NCBI RefSeq assembly: GCF_000482385.1
Contig: NZ_AXVD01000011.1
Coordinates: 124,001 to 188,000, forward strand
Source of the DNA: Nocardia sp. CNY236
GTDB lineage: Bacteria > Actinomycetota > Actinomycetes > Mycobacteriales > Mycobacteriaceae
DNA length: 64,000 nucleotides
Direction of reading: 5' to 3'
Numbering within the stretch: position 1 is the first letter of the stretch; the number at the start of each line of letters is the position of its first letter. Positions 44,061 through 51,926 of the stretch are shown piece by piece. Both the position numbers and the translations under genes were made by a program. Below the pieces are notes generated by a model. The model saw nothing but the letters and a program-made list of their open reading frames with translations. It was not told the origin of the DNA and ran no database searches.

Positions 44061-44068
44061 AACGGCCG

Positions 44069-44090
44069 GCGCGCCGGCTTGCCGGCGCGC
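44069..44090. terminator. Strong hairpin terminator between convergent genes
   Basis: GCGCGCCGGC and GCCGGCGCGC form a perfect 10-bp stem separated by only TT, so the functional loop is at least 4 nt. It lies 8 bp after the small ORF, and its last base overlaps the stop codon of the VWA gene on the other strand (44090-44092). It probably acts in both directions. Confidence 0.8.
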
Positions 44091-45247
44091 TATTCATGGG
44101 CGGCGTGGGCGTTGGCCCAGGTCTGAATATCCCCACGGTCCAACGCCATCGCCAACAGGTCCGGGAACTTGTCCGGCGTGCAGGCGAAGGCCGGCACGCC
44201 CAGGGCGGACAGGGCTGCAGCATTGGCATGGTCGAAAGCGGGGGCGCCTTCGTCGGAGAGGGCCAGCAGCACCACGATCTGCACGCCGGAATCGCGCATC
44301 GCCCGGACGCGGCGCAACAGCTCGGCGCGAACACCACCCTCGTAGAGGTCGGAGATCACGAAGAACACGGTGTCGGTGGGCCGGGTGATCAAGGATTGAC
44401 AGTAGGCCAGAGCGCGGTTGATATCGGTGCCGCCACCCAATTGGGTACCGAACAGCACGTCCACCGGGTCGTCGAGATCCTCGGTGAGGTCCACGACCTC
44501 GGTATCGAAGACCACCAGTGAGGTACGCAGCGACCGCATGGACGCCAGCACCGCGCCGAACACCGAGGCGTAGACCACGCTGGGAGCCATCGAACCGGAC
44601 TGGTCGATCGCGAGCACGACATCGCGCTGTATCGTATGCGCTTTGCGGCCGTACCCGACCAGGCGTTCCGGAACGACGGTTCGGTGTTCGGGGAGGTAAT
44701 TGGCGAGGTTCTTGCGAATAGTGCGGTCCCAGTCGATATCCCGCAATCGAGGCCGGGAGACGCGCGCTGCGCGATCGAGCGCGCCGGAAACCGCCGCTAC
44801 GGTCTGTGAGGCTATGCGTTGTTCGATCTCGCGCACCACCTTCTCGACCACGAGGCGTGCGGTCGCTTTGGTGGTCTCCGGTATGACCCGGTTCAGGCTC
44901 AGCAGAGTGCCGACCATGTGGATATCGGGTGTCACTGCGTCCAAGAGCTCCGGCTCGAGCAGCAATTGGGCGATATCGAGTCGCTGCACGGCGTCGCGCT
45001 GCATGACCTCGACGACCGTTGTCGGAAAATAGCTGCGAATGTCGCCGAGCCAGCGGGCCACCCGTGGCGCCGAGCCTTGCAAACTTCCACCGCGCGGGCC
45101 GGATGGCGGCTCGTCGTCGACGTTGTACAGCGCTGACAACGCGTGATCCATTGCCGTGTCGGTGCTGACTTCCAGCGTGCCGAGTGGTGCGTCCGCTGCT
45201 GCGCCGAGCACCAGGCGCCACCGTCGCAGCCGCATTTCGTCGTTCAT
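44090..45247 (-). CDS. VWA-domain protein, YehP-like (MoxR partner)
   Basis: This 385-residue protein has a C-terminal von Willebrand A domain. It includes the MIDAS motif DQSGSMAPS (about residues 210-218), a second conserved segment (GTQLGGGTDINRAL) and VFFVISDLYEGG. The N-terminal half is helical. Length and layout resemble E. coli YehP (about 378 residues). It is the last gene of a four-gene operon and overlaps the DUF5682 gene by 4 nt (ATGA). VWA proteins of this type act with MoxR AAA+ ATPases as metal-dependent adaptor or chaperone complexes. The target is unknown. Confidence 0.85.
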   Translation of the reverse strand: MNDEMRLRRWRLVLGAAADAPLGTLEVSTDTAMDHALSALYNVDDEPPSGPRGGSLQGSAPRVARWLGDIRSYFPTTVVEVMQRDAVQRLDIAQLLLEPELLDAVTPDIHMVGTLLSLNRVIPETTKATARLVVEKVVREIEQRIASQTVAAVSGALDRAARVSRPRLRDIDWDRTIRKNLANYLPEHRTVVPERLVGYGRKAHTIQRDVVLAIDQSGSMAPSVVYASVFGAVLASMRSLRTSLVVFDTEVVDLTEDLDDPVDVLFGTQLGGGTDINRALAYCQSLITRPTDTVFFVISDLYEGGVRAELLRRVRAMRDSGVQIVVLLALSDEGAPAFDHANAAALSALGVPAFACTPDKFPDLLAMALDRGDIQTWANAHAAHE

Positions 45248-47499
45248 GTCCTCGCTCCCAAGATTTCCGCGGCGGTGCGAATGGCGATAGCGGCCCGGCG
45301 CTCGTCGATATCCACGAGGCCGGCCCCGGCAGTGGTCACGGACCCGCTGTCGCGCACAGCCTGTCCGATCGCACGGCGCTCACCCGATTCGAAGCCGCCG
45401 AATGTTCGGCGTAGTAATGGAAGCGTGTCGACGAACGAATTCTCGTCGAGTCTGCGAAGCCAGTCGTCGATGAATCCCAACAGAGCACGATCATGCACCA
45501 GGACCAATCCACGGCCGCCCAGAAACCCGTCGATCCATGCTGCTTTGGCCGCAGCAGGGTTGCCCACCGACAGGGCTGCCGCGAGCCTGCGCGCGGATTC
45601 CGCGTCGTCCATCCGACCCGAGTCGGCCAGCAAGCGGACCGCTCGCCCGACCAGGACGCCGTGCACGTCCTCACGGTCGACGATCCGACGCAGGGTCGCC
45701 AACCACTCGCGGGTCGCCCACTCGTCATCGCGGATGTGCACTGCGGTATGTGCCAGGTCGAGTTGGGGGCGCAGCTCGGTCGCCGCGTCGGTGTCCAGTC
45801 CGCTCACCGCGGCGGGCAGTCCCGCACAAATCCGGACCAACAGCCCGTCGGTGGTGCGGGCCAGCGCGGTTGTATCGGTGCCGCGTGCATCACCGTACTG
45901 CAGGGTTCGAACCAGGTCCGGCAGTGCGGCGAGCAGGTGTGTGACGTCGTGATCGAGTGCGGCGATGGAATCCAGCCGGCTGATCAACCCGTCGACGGCG
46001 CCACCGAGATCCGACAGCAGCGCTGTGCGCACCGCGCCGATCAACGCGACAACAGTGACGTCGGGTCCGCTCGTCGAGTCCAGAATCTTGGCCTCCGCGG
46101 CGGCGCGGAGGGTCGTGCCCCAGCGCGACGCCTCGATGATCGAGATCGCATAGTCGGGCTGCCATTGCAGGATCCAGGATTCCCGGAACGTATTGGTGGC
46201 GCGCGGATCGCCATTGCTGGTGGGCCGACCCCAGTCGATGCCCAGCACCCGCAGCCGGTGCAGCAGACGTGACCGCGCGACCGCGTTCTTCTTGCGCAGG
46301 TCCAAGTTCAGAGTGCGGGCCTGCGGTTCGAGCTTCAGGCGCAGCGACCGGATCGCTGCACGTAGGTCTGCCTCCAGCGCAACGGTCGGCGTCTGCTCCG
46401 GTACGGCGCCGAGCGCCTCACCGACAACGAGTTCACTCACCACCAGCTGCAGCATCGTCTCGTCTCCGCCGCAGAGCACGGATCGGGTCGCCTCGACGAC
46501 TTCCGACAGACCGGCCAGGGGTCGCCCACGCAGTGTGGCGAGTGTGTCGGCAAGCCGCACGGATTCGATGATGTGCGCACTGGAGACGGGCAGGTCGCGT
46601 GCGCGTAGCACCGCGGCTACCCGGGTCAGCCACCGAGTGAGCGGTTGCTCGGTTTCGGTGAACAAATGGTGGTACCAGCCCGGTGAAGCGATGCCCGCAC
46701 TGTAGCCGGAGGTTGTCGACAGTCGTGAATGTGTCCACGGGACCCAGGTGAGCACTGCTTTGGTTTTCGGCAGCCCGGCGAGCAGCCGAGCATCCGGCGC
46801 GGCGGGACCGAGCGTGCCCGCGAGCGCGGGCGCATGCCATGCGCCACACACCACCGCAAGGCGCGTGGCTCCGTTGGCGAGCGCGGCGCGCATGCATTGG
46901 CGCATATGCGCTTCCCGACGCACGGTGTGCGGATCGATCGAGACCGCAGGCCCCGAGTCATCGACGATTTCGACAGCTGTATGTTCAGCAGGTCCGGCGT
47001 GCTCGCGCAACGTGCCCATCGCTTCGGCGATCGCGTCGAAAACCCCGGCATCGGGGGCGGACTCGACCACCGCGTCCCACCAGCGTTCGGCATCGTCGTA
47101 GCCGCCCGCCTCGGCCAATGTCGCCAGCGGATCGAACCGGTCGTTCGGCTCGACCTCGGTGGCGAGGGAGATGGCCGCGGGCAGATCGCAGAACCGAACC
47201 GGCACGTCGTGGTCCGCGGCGTAGCGCAGCGCTTGCCATTCGGGGGAGAACACTGCATAGGGCCAGAATGCGGCGGTGGACGGGGCATGGGGAACATACG
47301 CCAGCAATGCCACCGGCGGAGTCATCCCTTCGGCGGCCACCAGACCCACCAGTGGGTCGGCATCGGCGGGTCCTTCGACGAGAATTGCATCGGGGCGAAA
47401 TGCGTCCAGGGCCAGCTGCAGCGAGCGAGCCGACCCGGGACCGTGGTGCCGGATACCGAAAACCTTGGTCGTCGGATCGGGTGCTGCGCCAGAATTCAC
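45244..47499 (-). CDS. DUF5682-family protein, YehM-like
   Basis: This 751-residue protein starts with FGIRHHGPGSARSL and ILVEGPADADPLV. This TraB/EreA/ChaN-like pattern has conserved histidines and an acidic residue (HH near 15-16, E near 42). A long helical C-terminal region follows. The length is close to E. coli YehM (about 759 residues), and its place between a MoxR ATPase and a VWA protein is the same. The start is a GTG at 47499, overlapping the MoxR stop (GTGA). No activity is known for the family. The histidine-rich N-terminal motif may be a metal-dependent hydrolase site, but this is inference. Confidence 0.82.
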   Translation of the reverse strand: MNSGAAPDPTTKVFGIRHHGPGSARSLQLALDAFRPDAILVEGPADADPLVGLVAAEGMTPPVALLAYVPHAPSTAAFWPYAVFSPEWQALRYAADHDVPVRFCDLPAAISLATEVEPNDRFDPLATLAEAGGYDDAERWWDAVVESAPDAGVFDAIAEAMGTLREHAGPAEHTAVEIVDDSGPAVSIDPHTVRREAHMRQCMRAALANGATRLAVVCGAWHAPALAGTLGPAAPDARLLAGLPKTKAVLTWVPWTHSRLSTTSGYSAGIASPGWYHHLFTETEQPLTRWLTRVAAVLRARDLPVSSAHIIESVRLADTLATLRGRPLAGLSEVVEATRSVLCGGDETMLQLVVSELVVGEALGAVPEQTPTVALEADLRAAIRSLRLKLEPQARTLNLDLRKKNAVARSRLLHRLRVLGIDWGRPTSNGDPRATNTFRESWILQWQPDYAISIIEASRWGTTLRAAAEAKILDSTSGPDVTVVALIGAVRTALLSDLGGAVDGLISRLDSIAALDHDVTHLLAALPDLVRTLQYGDARGTDTTALARTTDGLLVRICAGLPAAVSGLDTDAATELRPQLDLAHTAVHIRDDEWATREWLATLRRIVDREDVHGVLVGRAVRLLADSGRMDDAESARRLAAALSVGNPAAAKAAWIDGFLGGRGLVLVHDRALLGFIDDWLRRLDENSFVDTLPLLRRTFGGFESGERRAIGQAVRDSGSVTTAGAGLVDIDERRAAIAIRTAAEILGART

Positions 47500-48596
47500 C
47501 CGGAGACCTCACGACAGGCCCGGTAGAAATCCGACCAGTCCGGCCGCTCGCGGACCACGGCTTCCAGATATTCCGCCCATACCACGGCGTCGGCCACTGG
47601 ATCTTTGATCACCGAGCCGAGCACCGCGCCCGCAATGTCGGAGGCGCGCAGAACCCCGTCGCCGAAATGCGCCGACAATGCCATGCCGTTGGTGAGTACC
47701 GAGATCGCCTCGGCGGTCGATAGCGTTCCCGACGGTGACTTCAGCTTGGTCCGCCCGTCGGTTGTGCTGCCGGAACGCAGTTCCCGGAAGACCCGCACCA
47801 CCCGCCGCACCTCGTCGGCAGCGGTCGCCACCGCCGGAAGTTCCAGGGCGGAACCCAGTTGCTCGACGCGTTGAACGACGATCGCGACTTCTTCGTCCTC
47901 ACTGCCGGGCAGCGGGAGCACCACCGTATTGAATCTGCGGCGCAGTGCGGAGGACAGCTCGTTCACACCGCGATCGCGGTCGTTGGCGGTGGCGATGACG
48001 TTGAAGCCCTTGGCCGCCTGCACTTCCATCCCGAGTTCGGGCACCGGCAGAGTCTTCTCCGACAGGATGGTGATCAGCGCGTCCTGTACATCCGAGGGGA
48101 TGCGAGTGAGTTCCTCGATTCGAGCGATGGCCCCCGTTCGCATGGCCGTCAATACCGGGGAGGGCACCAATGCTGCCTCGCTCGGACCGTCGGCCAGCAG
48201 CCGAGCATAGTTCCATCCGTACCGGATCGCCTCTTCGGCCGTGCCCGAGGTGCCTTGCACCAGCAGGGTCGATGCGCCGCTGATGGCTGCGGAAAGATGC
48301 TCCGATACCCAGGTTTTGGCGGTTCCCGGCACACCGAGCAGCAGCAGTGCCCGATCGGTGGCCAGGGTGGCCACGGCCACCTCCATCAGCCTGCGTGGGC
48401 CGATGTACTTCGGGGTGATCACGGTACCGTCGTCGAGGGTACCGCCGAGCAGATAGGTGACCACCGCCCAGGGCGACAGTCGCCACGACGGTGGGCGAGG
48501 CCGGTCGTCGGCGCCGGCGAGGGCGCGTAGTTCCTCGGCGTACTTCTGCTCCGCGTGCGGGCGCAGCACCGTAGGGCGCCGGTCGGTGGGGGTCAT
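47496..48596 (-). CDS. MoxR-family AAA+ ATPase, YehL-like
   Basis: This 366-residue AAA+ ATPase has Walker A LGVPGTAKTW (about residue 86), Walker B-like AIARIEELTR and sensor-1 region NVIATANDRDRG. An arginine-finger segment (SSALRRRFNTV) follows. The Walker B region carries EELTR rather than the common DEIN; this should be compared with YehL relatives. Length matches E. coli YehL. The ATG at 48596 overlaps the SWIM gene stop by 4 nt. MoxR ATPases remodel partner proteins, often with VWA proteins that deliver metal or substrates, as in magnesium chelatase and RavA-ViaA. Confidence 0.88.
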   Translation of the reverse strand: MTPTDRRPTVLRPHAEQKYAEELRALAGADDRPRPPSWRLSPWAVVTYLLGGTLDDGTVITPKYIGPRRLMEVAVATLATDRALLLLGVPGTAKTWVSEHLSAAISGASTLLVQGTSGTAEEAIRYGWNYARLLADGPSEAALVPSPVLTAMRTGAIARIEELTRIPSDVQDALITILSEKTLPVPELGMEVQAAKGFNVIATANDRDRGVNELSSALRRRFNTVVLPLPGSEDEEVAIVVQRVEQLGSALELPAVATAADEVRRVVRVFRELRSGSTTDGRTKLKSPSGTLSTAEAISVLTNGMALSAHFGDGVLRASDIAGAVLGSVIKDPVADAVVWAEYLEAVVRERPDWSDFYRACREVSG

Positions 48597-51433
48597 TGCA
48601 ACTCCTCGAGCATTTTCGAGCGATAGATGAGATCGTTGGCCAGTTGGTCGAAGGCCGATTCCCAGTCGGGATCGTCGCATCGGCGCGCCGCCGCCGACAG
48701 TGTGCCCGCGGTGGCCACGGGAAGATGGGTTGCGGCCGTGGTCAACAGCGAGCGAGGCAGGTTCGCCCCGCTGCGCGCTGCCGACCGAGCCTGCTCTACC
48801 AGCAGCACGAGCACATGCTGGGCAAGGGGCTCCGGCCACGGATGCCCCATGGCCGGCAACAGCGCTTCGAGTTCGGAGATCCAGGTGCTGTCGAGGTGCA
48901 GGAGGTGCTCGACTCGTTCGGTCATCGGTAGTAGGGCGAACAACTCGCGCCTGCGCAGCAGGGCCACATCGGTGGGTACACCGGCTGCGAACAACACTCG
49001 TGCCCACTCTGGATCACGGTGCGCCAGAGCTGCATCCAGCCAGCCGTCGAAGACGGGCCCTCGGAACCGATCGGTGATCACGACTTTCGCTGCCGCAGCA
49101 GCTGTGCCGAGTGCCTGCGCCCAGTGCGTCAATGGTGTCGCCGCGACCAGTTGCCGAAGGTGTTTAGCGGTGACATCGGGTGCGCCGTCCCAGTTGTAGG
49201 CGAATTCGCGGCCGGTGATCCCGTCCCGCCGTGCCGCTGCGTCCACGGTAGCCGGTAGTGCGACTCCCATGTGGGTGTGTGGTGGCCGATGGTCGATGTG
49301 AAGCCATGCGTGCGCCCGCGCGCACATGCGTTGGGCGAATGCCGAATCGGGTAGCCGGGCCAACAGTCCGACCGCGGTTCGGCGGACGTCGGGGCGGCGG
49401 TCGTCCAGTGCTATTTCCAATAGCGGCTCGTCGGCGAGTGTCAGGCCGTCGGTCAGCACCGCGAGCAGTTCGGCCTTGGCGGGTCCGGATTCTTTCGGCC
49501 ACGCCTCGGTCAGGCGTGTTCTGGCGGCCTCGGGATCGCGTCGGCGCAGTTCGCCCAGCCAGTTGCGTCGCTGGGGTGGGCGGCCGAATTGCCAGGTGTC
49601 CGTGCAGGGCTCGGCTTGCGTCGAGGACTGCCACACCGGATGCTGCGACGCCAGCCAGGCGCCTCGAACACCGGCCAAACGCAGGAGTGGCTCGCGCTGA
49701 GAAGTGTGGATCTCGGCATTGTCGAGCAGCAGGTCGCACAGGTCGTCCGGGGCCCGATAGTCGTGTACGGCGGCCGCGGCGAGCCATTCGTTCAAAAACC
49801 GCAAACCCGAATGATCGAAACCGAGCATCCCCGCAAGGCGCGTTGCAGCGGGGCGCGGAAGCCGTTGCCGAGGGTCGCTCGCCGCGGGCTCCGGAGTGCA
49901 TGCAGGAACGGGTGTGATACCACCACGGAGGAACAGGTCGTCAAGCGCTACCGATTCGAGCAGTCGCAGTGCCGGATCGGTCGACAGCTGCGCCGCTGCC
50001 GCGGCGGCGATCGGGGCCATGGTGGCGAGGTCCGGTGCGCGCCGTGCGGTGCCCAGCAAAGCCACGGAGGTCAGCTCCCGGTTCCGTGCGCCGCTGGTGG
50101 GCGCGGGTGACCCCGCGCCGCGGGACGAGTCGTTTCGTGCCAGGTCGATCAATTCTCCTTCGGCGAAGACCGAGACCGGCGACAGGCCTTCGGCAGTCCA
50201 TTCGCCGACCACGGTGACCGGGTGGCCGCCGGACACCGACAGCAGGGACCACGGTTGTTCGGTTGGCCGAATGGGCAACGCCTCGCCTCCGGGGTCGGTG
50301 ACATACCAGCCCTGGTCGGTGCATGTCGGCACCACCTCGGCCAGCAGCACCGGCCAGGTGCGTAGCCATGGATCGGCGCCCAATGCGGCGGCATGCTCGG
50401 CGAGCGCTGTGGCGATGGTCGCGGGCCGGTTCGTCGCAGTGTGGATGGCGGTGAAGGTTTCGGCGGTGCCGTAGTGCGTTCCCCACAGCGCCCGCAGTGG
50501 CGCGGCGCTCGGGTAGAAGTGCAGCTGTGCATCGATCACGTGGCCCAGCGCCGCCGGTTGGGTCGGGAAGTCGGCGGACCCGAAGGAATGGTCGATGATG
50601 ACCGCCCACCGACCACTGACACGCCCGTACAGTCCCGTTCGTCGGGTGTAGAGCCGCTCCTGCATGGTGATCTGCAGGCCGACGACCATCCAGTGGTCGC
50701 GGACCGCGGGTTCGGCGCGCACCGTTTCGACGGGGGTGGGGTAGCCGATATGGCTGTCGATACTGGCGCACAGTGCAGGCGCGGCTGCGTCGCGCTGCCG
50801 GTGTGCGGTGATCAGCAGGTGCATCCAGGCGTATTCACCCAGCACGATATCCGGCCAGTCGGGTCGCGTGGCGATCACGGTCGGAAGGCGGCGCAATGCC
50901 GAGGCCAGATTGGGAGCTTGCGCGTCGACCATTCGGGCGGCAATGGCATCGAACGCGGAAAAAGAATGATCGTTCTGTGCGAGTCCGGTCCGTACTTGGT
51001 CGGCGAGCCACTGATCGAGTTCGTCCAGCCCAGCGCCCACCCGAGCTCTGCGTTGCTGCGCGGTGGTCGCGCTCGGGGTTCGGACCCTGGGTACGACCGC
51101 CCGGGCTGCGCGAGCTGCGCGCTCGTCGATCCACGATGTGGCGTAATCCGCCGCCTCCGCGACCGAGGCGACCTCACCCTTGGACCAGCGCAGCAACAGT
51201 GACAGCGCGTGCTTGCACGGGATCTTGCGGCTCGGGCAGGAGCATCGGTAGGCGGGACCGGACAGATCGACAACAGTCTGATACACCGTCGCGCCGCTGC
51301 CGGCACACCGGCCCCACAGCGCGCTGTCGTGGTGTCCGCTGTCGCGCCAGCGGCCCGCCAGTTTGCCTGCTGCTACCAGCGATTTCGCATCTGGTGCCAC
51401 CCTCTCGATCTGATCCTCGGTCCATGGTCTCAT
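48593..51433 (-). CDS. SWIM zinc-finger / DUF5691-like protein, YehQ-like
   Basis: This 946-residue protein has an N-terminal SWIM finger, CSCPSRKIPCKH (CxC...CxH), at about residues 64-75. A helical domain follows (about 110-240). After residue 470 comes a DUF5691-like HEAT-rich region with many leucine/arginine helices. In many actinobacteria the SWIM protein and the DUF5691 protein are separate genes; here they appear fused. E. coli YehQ also bears a SWIM finger and is shorter. The ATG at 51433 is the first gene of the operon; upstream in-frame sequence lacks protein-like features. SWIM fingers bind DNA or protein; the role here is not known. Confidence 0.78.
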   Translation of the reverse strand: MRPWTEDQIERVAPDAKSLVAAGKLAGRWRDSGHHDSALWGRCAGSGATVYQTVVDLSGPAYRCSCPSRKIPCKHALSLLLRWSKGEVASVAEAADYATSWIDERAARAARAVVPRVRTPSATTAQQRRARVGAGLDELDQWLADQVRTGLAQNDHSFSAFDAIAARMVDAQAPNLASALRRLPTVIATRPDWPDIVLGEYAWMHLLITAHRQRDAAAPALCASIDSHIGYPTPVETVRAEPAVRDHWMVVGLQITMQERLYTRRTGLYGRVSGRWAVIIDHSFGSADFPTQPAALGHVIDAQLHFYPSAAPLRALWGTHYGTAETFTAIHTATNRPATIATALAEHAAALGADPWLRTWPVLLAEVVPTCTDQGWYVTDPGGEALPIRPTEQPWSLLSVSGGHPVTVVGEWTAEGLSPVSVFAEGELIDLARNDSSRGAGSPAPTSGARNRELTSVALLGTARRAPDLATMAPIAAAAAAQLSTDPALRLLESVALDDLFLRGGITPVPACTPEPAASDPRQRLPRPAATRLAGMLGFDHSGLRFLNEWLAAAAVHDYRAPDDLCDLLLDNAEIHTSQREPLLRLAGVRGAWLASQHPVWQSSTQAEPCTDTWQFGRPPQRRNWLGELRRRDPEAARTRLTEAWPKESGPAKAELLAVLTDGLTLADEPLLEIALDDRRPDVRRTAVGLLARLPDSAFAQRMCARAHAWLHIDHRPPHTHMGVALPATVDAAARRDGITGREFAYNWDGAPDVTAKHLRQLVAATPLTHWAQALGTAAAAAKVVITDRFRGPVFDGWLDAALAHRDPEWARVLFAAGVPTDVALLRRRELFALLPMTERVEHLLHLDSTWISELEALLPAMGHPWPEPLAQHVLVLLVEQARSAARSGANLPRSLLTTAATHLPVATAGTLSAAARRCDDPDWESAFDQLANDLIYRSKMLEELQ

Positions 51434-51926
51434 CGGGTGACTCCTGCGCGAATGTGTCGCATCGCCTTCCTTCGTTCTTCGGTCGAGCGCGCACAGTTGT
51501 ATCGCAGCGCACCGACATGTTGTGCGGCCGGGGCACGTCGAGGTCGCCGGCTGCCGAACGTGAGAAGACCTGTCGCGACGATGTATTCGTCGCTCGGAAA
51601 TCTTGCGTGGCTGCGGCTGCTCTGGCATTCTGTCCTGTTCGGCGCGACCGAGCCACCCATCCGGGTGCTGACACCATCGAGCTGCCCGTCGGGGTTGGTG
51701 CGAGGGGTGGACATCGATGAACGGGACAGGCATGTCGATGGCCACAACCTTCCCCACGGGCAGATTCGCAAGCCGTCCCCACAGGCAGATTCGCAAGCCG
51801 TCCCCAGGGTGGATGCACGCTGGCGCGGGTGGGCGATTCGAGCGTCATCCGGTAGCGTTTCGCTTCGATGAAGGCACCGTGCACCGGCAGCGGAACGCGT
51901 GCCGGCTCGATGGGGAGGGATTTCGC
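51434..51926. other. 493-bp divergent region between the MoxR/VWA operon and the SMC-like ATPase gene
   Basis: This gap holds the promoters of both divergent units. It contains two identical-but-one 25-bp units at 51751-51800, followed by a partial third. No open frame here has good coding character; frames running in from both neighbours are Arg/Pro-rich. A strong GGGGAGGGA site for the ATPase is at 51912-51920. Confidence 0.6.
51751..51809. repeat. 25-bp direct repeat in the divergent promoter region
   Basis: Two adjacent 25-bp units, TCCCCACGGGCAGATTCGCA plus AGCCG, differ by a single base. The start of a third (TCCCCAGGG) follows. They lie 118-176 bp upstream of the ATPase start, between two divergent units, and may be binding sites for a regulator or a simple duplication. 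Confidence 0.9.

Noticed and set aside
48593..51796. Extended N-terminus for the SWIM/DUF5691 gene beginning at 51796
   Set aside because: The extra 121 codons are rich in Arg, Cys and Pro, run through the 25-bp repeats and have no homologous character. The start at 51433 gives a natural N-terminus.
51717..51926. Extended N-terminus for the SMC-like ATPase beginning at 51717
   Set aside because: This frame also reads through the direct repeats and lacks a good ribosome-binding site, while the ATG at 51927 has GGGGAGGGA upstream.
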